DNA from: Swingsia samuiensis
GTDB lineage: Bacteria > Pseudomonadota > Alphaproteobacteria > Acetobacterales > Acetobacteraceae
Length of the DNA: 64,000 bases
Assembly (NCBI RefSeq): GCF_006542355.1
Contig: NZ_CP038141.1
Span: 339,501 to 403,500 of the forward strand
Reading direction: 5' to 3'
Shown here: positions 26,107 to 36,012 of the stretch, piece by piece
Numbering within the stretch: position 1 is the first letter of the stretch
Layout of the letters: every line of letters begins with the position of its first letter
Notes under the pieces: generated by a model
The model's database searches: none
What the model was told of the DNA's origin: nothing
Seen by the model: only the letters and a program-made list of their open reading frames with translations
Program-made: the position numbers and the translations under genes

Positions 26107-29100
26107 ATGCCAAAACGGACAGATATCAAATCTATTCTGATTATTGGGGCCGGCCCCATCGTCATTGGTCAAGCCAGTGAGTTTGACTACTCTGGCGCTC
26201 AAGCCTGTAAAGCCCTAAAAGAAGAGGGCTACCGCGTCATCCTGATCAACTCCAACCCCGCCACGATCATGACAGATCCGGGGTTAGCCGATGCTACCTA
26301 CATTGAGCCTATTACCCCTGAATTTGTTGAACACATCATCCTACGTGAAAAACCAGATGCCGTTCTCCCAACAATGGGTGGTCAAACAGCTCTTAATGCC
26401 GCTATGGCATTGGATAAGTCAGGCTTTCTCAAAAAGCACAATGTAGAGCTGATCGGTGCAGATGCCGAAGTCATTGATCGCGCTGAAGATCGCCAGAAGT
26501 TCCGGGAAGCGATGGATGAAATTGGAATTGAAAGCCCCAAAAGCACCATTGCCCATACTTTAGAAGAAGCCCGCGCCGCACTTGAGGACGTCGGCCTTCC
26601 TGCAATTATCCGCCCCTCCTTCACCATGGGCGGTGCAGGTGGTGGTATCGCCTATAACCGAGAAGAATTCGATCAAATCGTTGCAGGCGGTCTAGATGCC
26701 TCCCCAACAACAGAAGTTCTCATCGAAGAATCTGTTCTCGGCTGGAAAGAGTACGAGATGGAAGTTGTCCGCGATAAGGCGGATAACTGCATCATCATCT
26801 GCTCTATTGAAAATATTGATCCAATGGGCGTGCATACAGGGGACTCAATCACTGTAGCTCCCGCCCTTACGTTGACGGATAAAGAATATCAACGCATGCG
26901 TGATGCCTCCATCGCATGCCTACGAAAGATTGGTGTTGAAACAGGCGGATCAAACGTTCAGTTCGGTGTAAATCCAGAAAACGGCCGTATGGTCGTGATC
27001 GAAATGAATCCACGCGTTTCGCGCTCTTCAGCTTTAGCTTCCAAAGCGACAGGTTTCCCGATTGCCAAAATCGCTGCGAAACTCGCTGTTGGCTATACGC
27101 TGGATGAGTTGAAAAACGATATTACGCGTACAACTCCAGCAAGCTTTGAACCAACCATCGACTATGTCGTAGCCAAAATCCCACGCTTTACGTTCGAAAA
27201 GTTCCCCGGTTCTCCTGCCCTTCTCTCAACATCCATGAAGTCTGTTGGAGAAGCGATGTCCGTTGGGCGCTCTTTTGCCGAAGCGATCCAAAAAGGCCTA
27301 CGCTCCATGGAAACGGGCCTAACAGGACTAGACCCTGTTGAAGCCCCAGGCGATGGCTCAAAAGACGCCTATCTGGCCGCGTTAGCTGAACCACGCCCCG
27401 AGCGTATCCTTATGGCTGCTCAAGCTCTCCGTGCAGGTTTAAGCGTGGAAGAGATCCATGAAGCCTGCAAATTTGAGCCTTGGTTCCTCCGACAACTCGA
27501 AGATATCATTGCCTCCGAGCGTGAAATTGAGAAAAACGGCCTTCCACAAGACGCTTACAACCTGCGCCGCCTGAAAGCTCAAGGCTTTTCAGATGCACAA
27601 TTAGCGCGTCTATCGGGACAAACCATCAAAGACGTTGTTAAACTCAGAGAAAAATTAGAAGTTTTCCCTGCTTATCGCCGCATTGATACATGTGCTGCTG
27701 AGTTCGCATCTGATACTCCTTATCTGTACTCTTCTTATGAAGGTGGTTTTGGAATACCTGAATGCGAAAGCCGGCCTACAAATAAAGATAAAATTGTTAT
27801 TTTAGGAGGTGGGCCTAATCGTATCGGTCAAGGCATTGAGTTTGACTATTGCTGTGTTCACGCAGCTTATGCACTGCGTGAAGCTGGGTTTGAAACGATT
27901 ATGGTCAACTGTAACCCAGAAACTGTTTCAACGGATTACGATACGTCCGATCGTCTTTATTTCGAGCCTTTAACGGCTGAAGACGTTATTGCACTTATCA
28001 AAACCGAAGCAGAAAGCGGAAAGGTTCTGGGGTGCATCGTCCAATATGGTGGACAAACCCCTCTTAAACTCTCTCGCGCTTTAGAAGAAGCGGGCATCCC
28101 TCTTCTAGGCACTCCGGCTGATGCGATTGATCGTGCAGAAGACCGTGAACGCTTCCAAGCCATGTTGCGTAAGCTAGGGTTAAGGCAGCCTAAAAATGGT
28201 ATCGCACGCAATGCTGCTGAGGCTGAAAAAATTGCTGAAGAAGTCGGCTATCCTGTGGTCGCACGCCCATCCTACGTTTTGGGTGGCCGCGCTATGGAAA
28301 TCGTTTACGACACGGCCGGCTTAAAGCGCTACCTTAATGAAGTGTTGCATGCCGCTGGACCGGAAGTATCAACTGGCCCTGTTCTGCTAGATCATTATTT
28401 GAATGATGCTATCGAAGCCGATGTCGACTGCATCTCGGATGGCAAAAACGTCTATGTTGCAGGCGTTATGGAACATATTGAAGAAGCAGGTATCCACTCT
28501 GGAGATTCTGCGTGTTCTCTGCCACCTTATACCCTTTCCCCAGCATTAGTGACAGAGCTACGCTCCCAAACTGAAGCCATGGCGCGTGAGTTGGGTATTC
28601 GTGGTTTAATGAACGTTCAATATGCAATCAAGAATGACGAAGTTTTTGTTCTTGAAGTTAATCCACGCGCATCGAGAACAGTCCCTTTTGTTGCTAAAGC
28701 AACAGGCATTCCGGTTGCAAAGATTGGCGCTCGTATCATGGCGGGGGCTTTATTATCCGACTGCCAGCTTGATGGAGAAGCCGTAGCACCACACGTCGCG
28801 GTTAAAGAGGCAGTATTCCCGTTCCACCGCTTCGCTAATGCAGATACAATCTTGGGGCCAGAAATGCGCTCCACTGGTGAGGTGATGGGACTAGACGCCG
28901 ACTTTGAGCGTGCTTTTGCCAAATCTCAACTTGCTGCGGGCGTAAAGCTTCCTCTTGAAGGAACTGTTTTCTTATCCGTAAGAGACAGCGACAAAAAGCA
29001 CGTTCAGCAAATTGCCCGTAAGCTGGTTTCCATGGGCTTTACCATTCTCGCTACAAACGGTACTGCCGCACGCCTTGAGGAAGCTAATATTCCAGTCAAA

Positions 29101-29361
29101 CGTGTGAACAAGGTGATGCAAGGCCGACCCAATTGCGTCGATGCTATCCGCTCAGGCGATGTCCAGATGGTCATCAATACGTCTCAAGGAGGACAAGCCG
29201 CCCGTGACAGTTACGATATTCGTCGTAGCGCATTAACGATGGGGATCCCTCACTACACGACCATTGCAGGCGCTCGAGCTGCTACATATGCAATCGCTGT
29301 CTTGAAGGAAGACAACTTAGGAGTTGCCCCACTACAATCTTACTTCAAAGGCACTTTCTAA
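26107..29361 (+). CDS. carB: carbamoyl-phosphate synthase large subunit
   Basis: A 1084-residue protein of full length. Two homologous ATP-grasp halves are seen, each starting with a nucleotide/bicarbonate segment ([21 protein letters not shown] and [18 protein letters not shown]-type), with the oligomerisation domain between (about 405-550) and the C-terminal methylglyoxal-synthase-like allosteric domain (about 940-1075, with [16 protein letters not shown]). It makes carbamoyl phosphate from bicarbonate, ammonia and two ATP. It starts three bases after carA. Confidence 0.97.
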   Translation: MPKRTDIKSILIIGAGPIVIGQASEFDYSGAQACKALKEEGYRVILINSNPATIMTDPGLADATYIEPITPEFVEHIILREKPDAVLPTMGGQTALNAAMALDKSGFLKKHNVELIGADAEVIDRAEDRQKFREAMDEIGIESPKSTIAHTLEEARAALEDVGLPAIIRPSFTMGGAGGGIAYNREEFDQIVAGGLDASPTTEVLIEESVLGWKEYEMEVVRDKADNCIIICSIENIDPMGVHTGDSITVAPALTLTDKEYQRMRDASIACLRKIGVETGGSNVQFGVNPENGRMVVIEMNPRVSRSSALASKATGFPIAKIAAKLAVGYTLDELKNDITRTTPASFEPTIDYVVAKIPRFTFEKFPGSPALLSTSMKSVGEAMSVGRSFAEAIQKGLRSMETGLTGLDPVEAPGDGSKDAYLAALAEPRPERILMAAQALRAGLSVEEIHEACKFEPWFLRQLEDIIASEREIEKNGLPQDAYNLRRLKAQGFSDAQLARLSGQTIKDVVKLREKLEVFPAYRRIDTCAAEFASDTPYLYSSYEGGFGIPECESRPTNKDKIVILGGGPNRIGQGIEFDYCCVHAAYALREAGFETIMVNCNPETVSTDYDTSDRLYFEPLTAEDVIALIKTEAESGKVLGCIVQYGGQTPLKLSRALEEAGIPLLGTPADAIDRAEDRERFQAMLRKLGLRQPKNGIARNAAEAEKIAEEVGYPVVARPSYVLGGRAMEIVYDTAGLKRYLNEVLHAAGPEVSTGPVLLDHYLNDAIEADVDCISDGKNVYVAGVMEHIEEAGIHSGDSACSLPPYTLSPALVTELRSQTEAMARELGIRGLMNVQYAIKNDEVFVLEVNPRASRTVPFVAKATGIPVAKIGARIMAGALLSDCQLDGEAVAPHVAVKEAVFPFHRFANADTILGPEMRSTGEVMGLDADFERAFAKSQLAAGVKLPLEGTVFLSVRDSDKKHVQQIARKLVSMGFTILATNGTAARLEEANIPVKRVNKVMQGRPNCVDAIRSGDVQMVINTSQGGQAARDSYDIRRSALTMGIPHYTTIAGARAATYAIAVLKEDNLGVAPLQSYFKGTF

Positions 29362-29377
29362 AAGTAAGCCCTTACTT

Positions 29378-29412
29378 ATTCTCTGCCGATTTCAAATCAA
29401 TCGGTAGAGAAT
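29378..29412. terminator. hairpin between carB and the convergent HTH gene
   Basis: ATTCTCTGCCGAT pairs with ATCGGTAGAGAAT (13 base pairs with one G-U) around a nine-base loop. It lies between two convergent genes and could end transcription from both sides, though the T-runs are poor in both directions. Confidence 0.55.
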
Positions 29413-29418
29413 AAACAA

Positions 29419-29625
29419 TTATTCATCAGAAAAATAAAGTATATCTCCCGGTTGGCAGTTTAAAACACGGCATAAAGCCTCTAATGTTGAAAACCGGATT
29501 GCTTTAGCTTTTCCAGTCTTCAATATGGAAAGATTAGACAGAGTTAAACCAACCTGATCGGAAAGCTCTGTCAAAGACAGTCCTTTTTCTTTCAGAACTG
29601 CATCTAGCATAACCTTGATTGGCAC
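29419..29625 (-). CDS. small Cro/CI-type helix-turn-helix protein
   Basis: A 68-residue protein from a GTG at 29625 that is nearly all HTH (LTELSDQVGLTLSNLSILKTGKAKAIRFSTLEALCRVLNCQPGDIL). This matches the XRE family of short stand-alone regulators (YozG-like). The target is unknown. It lies alone between carB and greA, convergent to carB and divergent from greA, so the 208-base region before greA may contain its own promoter and operators. A shorter start at an internal ATG (MLDAVLK) is possible. Confidence 0.8.
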   Translation of the reverse strand: MPIKVMLDAVLKEKGLSLTELSDQVGLTLSNLSILKTGKAKAIRFSTLEALCRVLNCQPGDILYFSDE

Positions 29626-29783
29626 CAGATACTTACCCCTTACGACTATACTTTAATCTTCAGCCTTGAGAGTCTTACCATCATTCTGTAAATGAAACCT
29701 TACTCGATTAAATCACTTTTGTATTTGCTGAATTACAATAAAAATTCGTCTAAACCTTGCAGAATTTTTACAAAAACCGTATA

Positions 29784-29813
29784 TTGACTACACTGATTAT
29801 CAGATTTTATTAT
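29784..29813 (+). promoter_or_regulatory. putative greA promoter
   Basis: TTGACT (29784-29789), an 18-base spacer and TATTAT (29808-29813), close to the sigma-70 consensus. The spacer contains the short palindrome CTGATTATCAG (29793-29803). The GTG start of greA lies 21 bases after the -10 box. Confidence 0.5.
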
Positions 29814-29833
29814 GCTTTTTCGAGGATTTCAAA

Positions 29834-30307
29834 GTGCAGAAGATCCCCATGACCGCCAAGGGGCAACAGCGTCTTGAAGACGAATTACGCCGCCTCAAGA
29901 GCGAAGATCGTCCCGCTGTTATTCGTGCAATAGCAGAAGCTCGTGCTCACGGGGACTTGTCTGAAAATGCTGAATACCATGCTGCTCGTGATCGTCAGTC
30001 TTTCATTGAAGGCCGCGTTCTTGAACTTGAAAGCATCATTTCAAGCGCTGAAGTTATTGACCCTTCAACACTTTCAGGCACAAGCGTTAAGTTTGGCGCT
30101 CATGTTGAGCTCGTTGACGAAGAAACTGAAAAAGAAAACACGTATCAAATTGTTGGGGTCCATGAAGCGGATATCAAGCTTGGCCTGATTTCCATTTCTT
30201 CCCCATTAGCGAAAGCTCTTATTGGAAAAAATGTAGGAGATACGGTCTCTGTTCCTGCTCCAGGTGGAGATCGATCTTACGAAATTCTTAAAGTCACTTA
30301 TCGCTAA
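29834..30307 (+). CDS. greA: transcription elongation factor GreA
   Basis: A 157-residue GreA starting with GTG at 29834 (GAGG 12 bases earlier). The N-terminal coiled coil carries the conserved tip residues in HGDLSENAEYHAARDRQ, and the C-terminal FKBP-like domain ends with the SPLAKALIGKNVGD segment. It restarts backtracked RNA polymerase by stimulating transcript cleavage. Its stop overlaps the ilvA start (TAATG). Its place just downstream of carB is common in alphaproteobacteria. Confidence 0.96.
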   Translation: MQKIPMTAKGQQRLEDELRRLKSEDRPAVIRAIAEARAHGDLSENAEYHAARDRQSFIEGRVLELESIISSAEVIDPSTLSGTSVKFGAHVELVDEETEKENTYQIVGVHEADIKLGLISISSPLAKALIGKNVGDTVSVPAPGGDRSYEILKVTYR

Positions 30308-31536
30308 TGTCTGCTAAGCTGCCCCACTCGACACCGGTCGTTACTCTGGAAGAAATCAAAACGGCACATGCACGTATTTCTTCATCCGTAGTACGAACAC
30401 CCACGATAGCCAGCTCTGCTCTTTCCCGCATAGCTGGAGCAGATATTGTTCTGAAACTTGAAAACCTTCAAGCAATTGGATCCTTCAAGGAGCGTGGGGC
30501 AGCAAACAAAATTGCCCTTCTTACAGCAGAAGAACGTGCAAGAGGCGTCATTACCGTTTCAGCGGGAAATCACGCGCAAGGTGTTGCCCGGCAAGCGAGC
30601 TTACTTGGCATTAATGCAAAAATTGTTATGCCAAGCTTTACTCCGGCTACGAAAGTTGCCGCAACTGAAGCGTGGGGAGCCACCGTTGTTTTAGCTGGAG
30701 AAGATTTTGCTTCAGCGGCTGCACGCGCCTCTGAGATTCAGGCCGAAGAAGGTCGTATCCTAGTTCACCCTTTTGATGACCCTGCGGTCATTGCAGGCCA
30801 AGGAACAGCTGCGTTAGAACTGCTTGAAGATGCTCCAGATATTGACACGATCGTTATCCCCATCGGAGGCGGCGGTTTATTAAGTGGTTTTGCGACGGTT
30901 CTCTCTGAACTTCGACCCGATATTGAAATCATTGGTGTTCAGATTGAATCTTATGCGTCTTTAGCCAATTTTCCGAACAAAAATGACACCCCAACCTTAG
31001 GTGGCTCGACCATTGCGGAAGGGATTGCAGTTCCGAGAGTTGGTTCTCACTGCTTTACAGCATTTAAAGATCATCTTTCTAAAGTTCTCGTCGTTAATGA
31101 ACTTCAAGTTGAAAGTGCCATTACCACCTTGGCGGAGAAAGCAAAGCAAGTCTGTGAAGGAGCAGGCGCCACAGGCCTAGCCGCGGTTCTTGCATACCCT
31201 GAGCTTTTTAAAGGAAAGAAAGTCGCCCTGCCCATTTCAGGCGGCAACATTAATGCTCGTATTCTAGCCAATACGATTTTACGATCATTACTCAGAGATG
31301 GACGTATCTTACGTCTTATCTTTCAAATTCCAGACCGTCCTGGAACACTTGCAGATATTTCCACTCGCATTGGTCATTACGGTGGAAATATTATTGAAGT
31401 CTACCACCACCGCCTATTTGCGGCTCCTTCTGTTCAAACCGCAGAACTTGTTGTCATGATCGAAGCGCGTGACACACAACATGCCAAAAAAATTGAAACA
31501 GACTTGGCCCGTCATTATATCGTTCGAAGGGATTGA
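30307..31536 (+). CDS. ilvA: threonine ammonia-lyase
   Basis: A 409-residue PLP enzyme. The PLP lysine is Lys61 in GSFKERGAANK, the phosphate-binding glycine loop is IGGGGLLSG, and the C-terminal about 75 residues form an ACT regulatory domain (FQIPDRPGTLADISTRIG). It converts threonine to 2-oxobutanoate. The single short ACT domain resembles the catabolic/short type rather than the two-ACT E. coli IlvA, so both a biosynthetic role toward isoleucine and a catabolic one are possible. The ATG overlaps the greA stop by one base, an unusual coupling to an elongation factor. Confidence 0.9.
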   Translation: MSAKLPHSTPVVTLEEIKTAHARISSSVVRTPTIASSALSRIAGADIVLKLENLQAIGSFKERGAANKIALLTAEERARGVITVSAGNHAQGVARQASLLGINAKIVMPSFTPATKVAATEAWGATVVLAGEDFASAAARASEIQAEEGRILVHPFDDPAVIAGQGTAALELLEDAPDIDTIVIPIGGGGLLSGFATVLSELRPDIEIIGVQIESYASLANFPNKNDTPTLGGSTIAEGIAVPRVGSHCFTAFKDHLSKVLVVNELQVESAITTLAEKAKQVCEGAGATGLAAVLAYPELFKGKKVALPISGGNINARILANTILRSLLRDGRILRLIFQIPDRPGTLADISTRIGHYGGNIIEVYHHRLFAAPSVQTAELVVMIEARDTQHAKKIETDLARHYIVRRD

Positions 31537-31546
31537 GCGTAAACGC

Positions 31547-31834
31547 TCATACCCCCTCGACAAGAACAACATCAAAAGAAGCAGCCTTCCAACGGTGTTT
31601 TACGACGTTCTGATAGGCAGAACCATGGTACCATGCCCGTGCATCATCCATTGTTGGAAATTCAAGAACGACAACACCTTCCGTTTCTTTCCCTTCCAAA
31701 TTCTCGTGCTTTCCATATAGGGAAAGAACCTTTGCAGACGTGCCCTGTAAAGTTTGAGCAACGTTATCAGTATAATGTTTAAACTCAACCGGATCTGTTA
31801 CTTCATTCTGCCTAAATATAATATAAGCTGACAT
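31547..31834 (-). CDS. DUF1330 domain protein
   Basis: A 95-residue ferredoxin-like alpha/beta protein with DUF1330 marks (YIIFRQNEVTDPVEFKHYT at the start, LEFPTMDDARAWYHGSAYQ near the end). Members form small dimeric barrels related to the Dabb/EthD superfamily; no reaction is established. It lies 11 bases after upp and ends 10 bases from the convergent ilvA. Confidence 0.85.
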   Translation of the reverse strand: MSAYIIFRQNEVTDPVEFKHYTDNVAQTLQGTSAKVLSLYGKHENLEGKETEGVVVLEFPTMDDARAWYHGSAYQNVVKHRWKAASFDVVLVEGV

Positions 31835-31845
31835 AGCTTCTTCCT

Positions 31846-32484
31846 TTATCGAGTACCAAATAAACGATCGCCTGCGTCGCCCAAACCTGGGACGATATAG
31901 CCATGAGCATCCAATTTTTGATCAATGCTACATGTTACAATCTGAACATCAGGATGATGTTTCTGTAAATATGCTATCCCCTCTGGGACCGATAATAAAC
32001 ATGCAAATATAGGCTTATGTGCCCCCGCCTCCTTTATTCTTGTTATTGCTGCGGAAGCAGAGTGACCTGTCGCTAACATAGGGTCCAAAACAATGCATGT
32101 TCGCCCTGGGACATCTCTTGGCATATTAAAGTAGTATTCACTCACCTCTAACGTCTCATGGTCTCGTCGTAGCCCAATATGCCCGACGCGCGCAGAAGGG
32201 ATAAGATCCAGCATCCCATCCAACAGACCATTGCCCGCCCTTAGGATAGAAACAAAACACAACTTTTTGCCATCAAGTTGCTCCCCCTGATATGCACCAC
32301 TGGGTGTTTCAATCTTATAAGGAACCAAAGACAACGTACGCGTTGCCTCATATGCAAGCAAAAGACTCAGCTCTCGTGTCAGACGACGAAAATCTGCTGT
32401 TGAGGTATTCCGATCTCGCAAATAGGTCAGTTTATGTCTTACTAAAGGATGATCCAGCACAATCGGCGAAATCGTCTGTGTCAT
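31846..32484 (-). CDS. upp: uracil phosphoribosyltransferase
   Basis: A 212-residue enzyme of typical length. The PRPP-binding loop [15 protein letters not shown] and the C-terminal uracil-binding segment [13 protein letters not shown] are present. It salvages uracil to UMP with PRPP. It is the middle gene of msrB-upp-DUF1330, seven bases after msrB. Confidence 0.95.
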   Translation of the reverse strand: MTQTISPIVLDHPLVRHKLTYLRDRNTSTADFRRLTRELSLLLAYEATRTLSLVPYKIETPSGAYQGEQLDGKKLCFVSILRAGNGLLDGMLDLIPSARVGHIGLRRDHETLEVSEYYFNMPRDVPGRTCIVLDPMLATGHSASAAITRIKEAGAHKPIFACLLSVPEGIAYLQKHHPDVQIVTCSIDQKLDAHGYIVPGLGDAGDRLFGTR

Positions 32485-32491
32485 AATATTT

Positions 32492-32872
32492 TTAACCCTC
32501 TTTGGCCGGTTTAAAATTCAGAGCCAAACCATTCATGCAATACCGCAAACCTGTTGGCGGCGGCCCATCAGGAAAAACATGGCCTAAATGCCCATGACAT
32601 TGGGCGCAATGCACTTCTGTACGAACCATCCCAAACCGAGAATCTTCCGTTGTTTCAACAGAGTGATCTAAAATATCAAAAAAAGAGGGCCAGCCACTTC
32701 CGCTTTCATATTTGGTTTCCGACGAAAATAAATCCCGCCCGCATGCCGCACAGGCATATATTCCTGCACGCTTTTCATCATTAAGAGGGCTTGATCCCGG
32801 TCTTTCTGTCCCATGCTCAAGTAAAATCTGCTTTTGTTCAGGCGTTAAATGAGCACCACACCCGCCAGACAT
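32492..32872 (-). CDS. msrB: peptide-methionine (R)-S-oxide reductase
   Basis: A 126-residue MsrB. The structural zinc is bound by Cys41-x2-Cys44 and Cys89-x2-Cys92, and the catalytic Cys112 is in RYCMN. GSGWPSF and GHVFPDGP are family motifs. It repairs methionine-R-sulfoxide in proteins using thioredoxin. No signal peptide, so it is cytoplasmic. It starts the msrB-upp-DUF1330 run and faces the EnvC-like gene across a 242-base gap in which I see only AT-rich sequence. Confidence 0.95.
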   Translation of the reverse strand: MSGGCGAHLTPEQKQILLEHGTERPGSSPLNDEKRAGIYACAACGRDLFSSETKYESGSGWPSFFDILDHSVETTEDSRFGMVRTEVHCAQCHGHLGHVFPDGPPPTGLRYCMNGLALNFKPAKEG

Positions 32873-33114
32873 GATGTATCCTCCACACTTTCATCTTTTC
32901 TGCTCCTCACTACATGGGAACTCTGAGCAATTTTGTCAGGTCAGTATGACGTCTTTCACCCTAGTTCATCCTATAAAATTGTTCTTTTTTTTAATAAATT
33001 GAATTTACAATAAAACCTGAAAAGACATTCCCTGTTTTGAGATTACATCTTTTATGAGACTTGATTTGAGCCCCCGTTCCTCTCAACACCTGCTTTGATA
33101 GGCGTTTTCTGACC

Positions 33115-34395
33115 TTGAAGACCACCTTCTCCTTGCCCGTATATGTGATACTTTCGCTATTAACGCCTATACATGCATTGGCTCAGTCATCTCACAAACA
33201 CCATCACCGCCATTCACAATCAGGGTCTTCACTCAGTGAAGGTCAAAAGGCACTGGCGCAAGCACAAGCAGCACGAAAAGCATTACAAGCAAAACAGGCT
33301 CAAGCAGCACGAGATCTTCTTTTACAACAAGCGGCTGCACAAGCCGCCCAACGCGAAGCACAAAAAGATAAAATCCGCCAGAATGTGCTGACCCATCAAT
33401 CCAATTCAGCTGAAAATGCCGTCATTTCCACCCGCGCTCATATTGCTCATCTATCAAACGAAATTCATTCCCTTCTCTATAAAAAAACGCTTGTTGAAAA
33501 AAATATTACTCAACAAAATGCAGCAATTCAGCCTCTTTTACCCATCGCTGTTCGGCTTTCCATCGCCCCGAATGCTGCTTTATTAGCAACGCCTGGAAAC
33601 ATTAAAAATAATGTGACAGCACTTTCTGTTCTCGCCGGATTTTCACGTCTAACCCGACAGAAAATTAATCAACTTCAAGATAATGAAACTGAATTACAAT
33701 CCATTGGGAATTCGCTTGATGCTCGCCAAAAAGAGCTGGATACGCTTTTAAAAACCCAGTCACATAAACGCGACGTCATTACTGCGAAAGCTCAGATTGC
33801 TACTCAAACAGAAAATAAGGCTCGCCAAACAGCACTGCAAGCGCAACACTCCGTAGCCCTCGCTATGAAAGCATCCGCTGATCTTTCAAATGAAATTGAT
33901 GCACTCGCACGGCAAGAAGCTCAAGCGAAAGCTGCATTAGAGGCTGAAGCACGCACCCTCGCCAAACGCCACCAGATGGAACAAGCCCATAAAGCGCAGG
34001 CACAAGCACAAGCACTCTCTGCCGGTAATGGTGTTTCTTCAGGAAATGGTCATGCCCCTGTTGCAGGTAGAATCGCAGTTCGATGGGGGGAGAACACAGA
34101 AGCGGGCCCATCCACCGGCATCACATACGCCACATCCTCTGCAATGCTCGTGCAAGCGCCATGTAGCGGACGAATCGTCTTCTCTGGCCCCTTTCGTTCA
34201 TTTGGGGAAATGTTGATTCTCGACTGCGGTCAAAACTATCGTTTTGTTTTATCCGGATTAGGGAGTTTAAATGTTTCTATAGGCCAAAACGTTAAGAAAG
34301 CCGCCTCTCTTGGCTCTATGCCTGCAACAGACGGACTGCTTTTTGTACAATTACGACATGGCACAAAAATAGTTAGCCCAGCTCCCTTTTTGTGA
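33115..34395 (+). CDS. EnvC-like murein hydrolase activator
   Basis: A 426-residue secreted protein starting with TTG at 33115. Residues 1-23 are a signal peptide, followed by a His/Ser-rich stretch, a long Ala/Gln-rich coiled coil (about 45-305) and a C-terminal LytM/M23-like domain (about 315-426). The LytM domain lacks the zinc-ligand HxGxD and HxH patterns, as in EnvC, so it should activate amidases at the septum and not cut peptidoglycan itself. The genes downstream (ctpA, polysaccharide deacetylase, rppH) match the usual alphaproteobacterial order after envC. The start codon choice rests on the signal peptide. Confidence 0.82.
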   Translation: MKTTFSLPVYVILSLLTPIHALAQSSHKHHHRHSQSGSSLSEGQKALAQAQAARKALQAKQAQAARDLLLQQAAAQAAQREAQKDKIRQNVLTHQSNSAENAVISTRAHIAHLSNEIHSLLYKKTLVEKNITQQNAAIQPLLPIAVRLSIAPNAALLATPGNIKNNVTALSVLAGFSRLTRQKINQLQDNETELQSIGNSLDARQKELDTLLKTQSHKRDVITAKAQIATQTENKARQTALQAQHSVALAMKASADLSNEIDALARQEAQAKAALEAEARTLAKRHQMEQAHKAQAQAQALSAGNGVSSGNGHAPVAGRIAVRWGENTEAGPSTGITYATSSAMLVQAPCSGRIVFSGPFRSFGEMLILDCGQNYRFVLSGLGSLNVSIGQNVKKAASLGSMPATDGLLFVQLRHGTKIVSPAPFL

Positions 34396-34455
34396 AGCTA
34401 TTTTCTGATGCTATAGGACATAGTAGAAGAATTTGATTAACCTTTCAGCAACCTG

Positions 34456-34475
34456 TTTTGTGCTTAATCACAAAA
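34456..34475. repeat. inverted repeat before ctpA
   Basis: TTTTGTG and CACAAAA form perfect 7-base arms around six bases, in the 131-base gap between the EnvC-like gene and ctpA. No T-run follows, so a terminator is unlikely; it may be an operator or mRNA hairpin. Confidence 0.35.
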
Positions 34476-34526
34476 TGTGAGACGCTGATATTTTGCATAT
34501 GCCCCGTTCCCAAGGATGGAGATCAC

Positions 34527-35987
34527 ATGAAGTTCCGTACTGGCTTATTGCTAGGCACTGCCTTTCTTGCTGGATTAGCTGTTGGACCGGGCGCTTTGCG
34601 TCTCGTTGGGTCTCTTCCTAGCTTCCCCAGTGAAGCTCTCGCTCGTGATGTCTCTCACGATAACAGCGCCGAAACCGTTCGTCTTCTGACCTTACTGGGT
34701 ACAGTGATGGACGTTGTAAAAGCAGAATATGTCCACCCAGTTTCTGATAAAGAGCTTATTAATAACGCTCTGGATGGTATGGTCGGAAACCTTGATCCAC
34801 ATTCATCCTATATGACAGCCGAACAATTTAAGGACATGCAAACCGAAATTTCTGGGAAATTTGGTGGGTTAGGCCTTCAGGTTCAGGGTGAGTCTGGGCA
34901 CGTTCGTGTTGTATCCCCTATCGATGGCACACCAGCAGCACGCGCAGGCATTCAACCTGGTGATTTCATCACAATGGTTGATCACAAAAGTATTGATGGT
35001 CTGTCCCTTGACCAAGCCGTCAAGAAAATGCGTGGAGACCCAGGAACAAAAATCAGCCTCACAGTTATTCGCCCGAAGACAGGTAAAACACTTACTTTCG
35101 ACATGAAACGTGAAATTATTCATGTTCAAATCGTCAAATCTGCTCTTTATGGTAGTACGGCTTATATTCGTCTGACAGAATTTGATGACGATCTGGAAAG
35201 CACAATGCGTACAGCTTTTGAAAAGCTCAAAGCAGAAGCGGCTCATAGTCCAGCGCATAAACTCACAGGCCTTATTCTTGATTTACGCTCCAATCCCGGT
35301 GGTAAACTTGACCAAGCAATTTCTATCTCTGATGACTTTATAAAAGACGGAGAAATTGTTTCTATCCGAGGACGTCACCCAGAAAATAACCAACGATGGG
35401 ATGCACGCGGAACAGATATCACCAACGGCCTCCCTATCGTCGTCTTAACAAATGGTGGGTCAGCCTCTGCAAGTGAAATTGTTTCTGGCGCATTGAAAGA
35501 TCATCACCGGGCTATAATCCTTGGAGAAAAAACCTTTGGGAAAGGATCTGTTCAAACACTTATTCCTATTGGAGACCAAGGAGCCGTTCGCTTAACAACA
35601 GCACGTTACTATACACCATCTGGCCGTTCTATTCAGGGTTTAGGCATTACACCTGATATCCCCGTATCAGAAACAAAGGATGACGATACATTTGGCTTCC
35701 GTGAAGCTGATCTTTCTCATATCCTAACCAATATTGGCGGAAACCGTACAGTAGAAAAGCCTCGTACTGATCTACCTCCTATCGCTCAAAGTATTCCAAA
35801 AGCACCTCCGGCGGATTGGCCTAAGTTTGACCCAACCAAACCATCAACAGACTTCCAGCTTCAACAAGCTATGAAAGTTGTGAATGCAATGGCAGGCATC
35901 TCCAACCCTCCAGCTGCAACAACTCAAGCAACAGAAGTCAAAAAAACATCTACAAATAGCAAAAACCCTGTTCCGCACACTCATTAA
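34527..35987 (+). CDS. ctpA: C-terminal processing protease (S41)
   Basis: A 486-residue protease, started at the ATG at 34527 with GGAG seven bases upstream. An N-terminal hydrophobic signal or anchor (about residues 5-25) directs it to the periplasm. A PDZ domain spans about 95-180 (FGGLGLQVQ, AARAGIQPGDFI) and the S41 catalytic domain follows, with the nucleophile in GGSASASEIVSGAL and the Lys in GEKTFGKGSVQ (Ser/Lys dyad). The C-terminal about 90 residues are low-complexity, rich in Pro, Lys and Thr. It trims C-termini of exported proteins, and homologues control cell-wall hydrolases. Confidence 0.94.
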   Translation: MKFRTGLLLGTAFLAGLAVGPGALRLVGSLPSFPSEALARDVSHDNSAETVRLLTLLGTVMDVVKAEYVHPVSDKELINNALDGMVGNLDPHSSYMTAEQFKDMQTEISGKFGGLGLQVQGESGHVRVVSPIDGTPAARAGIQPGDFITMVDHKSIDGLSLDQAVKKMRGDPGTKISLTVIRPKTGKTLTFDMKREIIHVQIVKSALYGSTAYIRLTEFDDDLESTMRTAFEKLKAEAAHSPAHKLTGLILDLRSNPGGKLDQAISISDDFIKDGEIVSIRGRHPENNQRWDARGTDITNGLPIVVLTNGGSASASEIVSGALKDHHRAIILGEKTFGKGSVQTLIPIGDQGAVRLTTARYYTPSGRSIQGLGITPDIPVSETKDDDTFGFREADLSHILTNIGGNRTVEKPRTDLPPIAQSIPKAPPADWPKFDPTKPSTDFQLQQAMKVVNAMAGISNPPAATTQATEVKKTSTNSKNPVPHTH

Positions 35988-36012
35988 ACGAACATCAAAG
36001 GCTTCCCAGACC

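Noticed and set aside
31535-31548. GAGCGT-AA-ACGCTC hairpin between ilvA and the DUF1330 gene
   Set aside because: Only six base pairs with a two-base loop, and no T-run on either strand; too weak to call a terminator.
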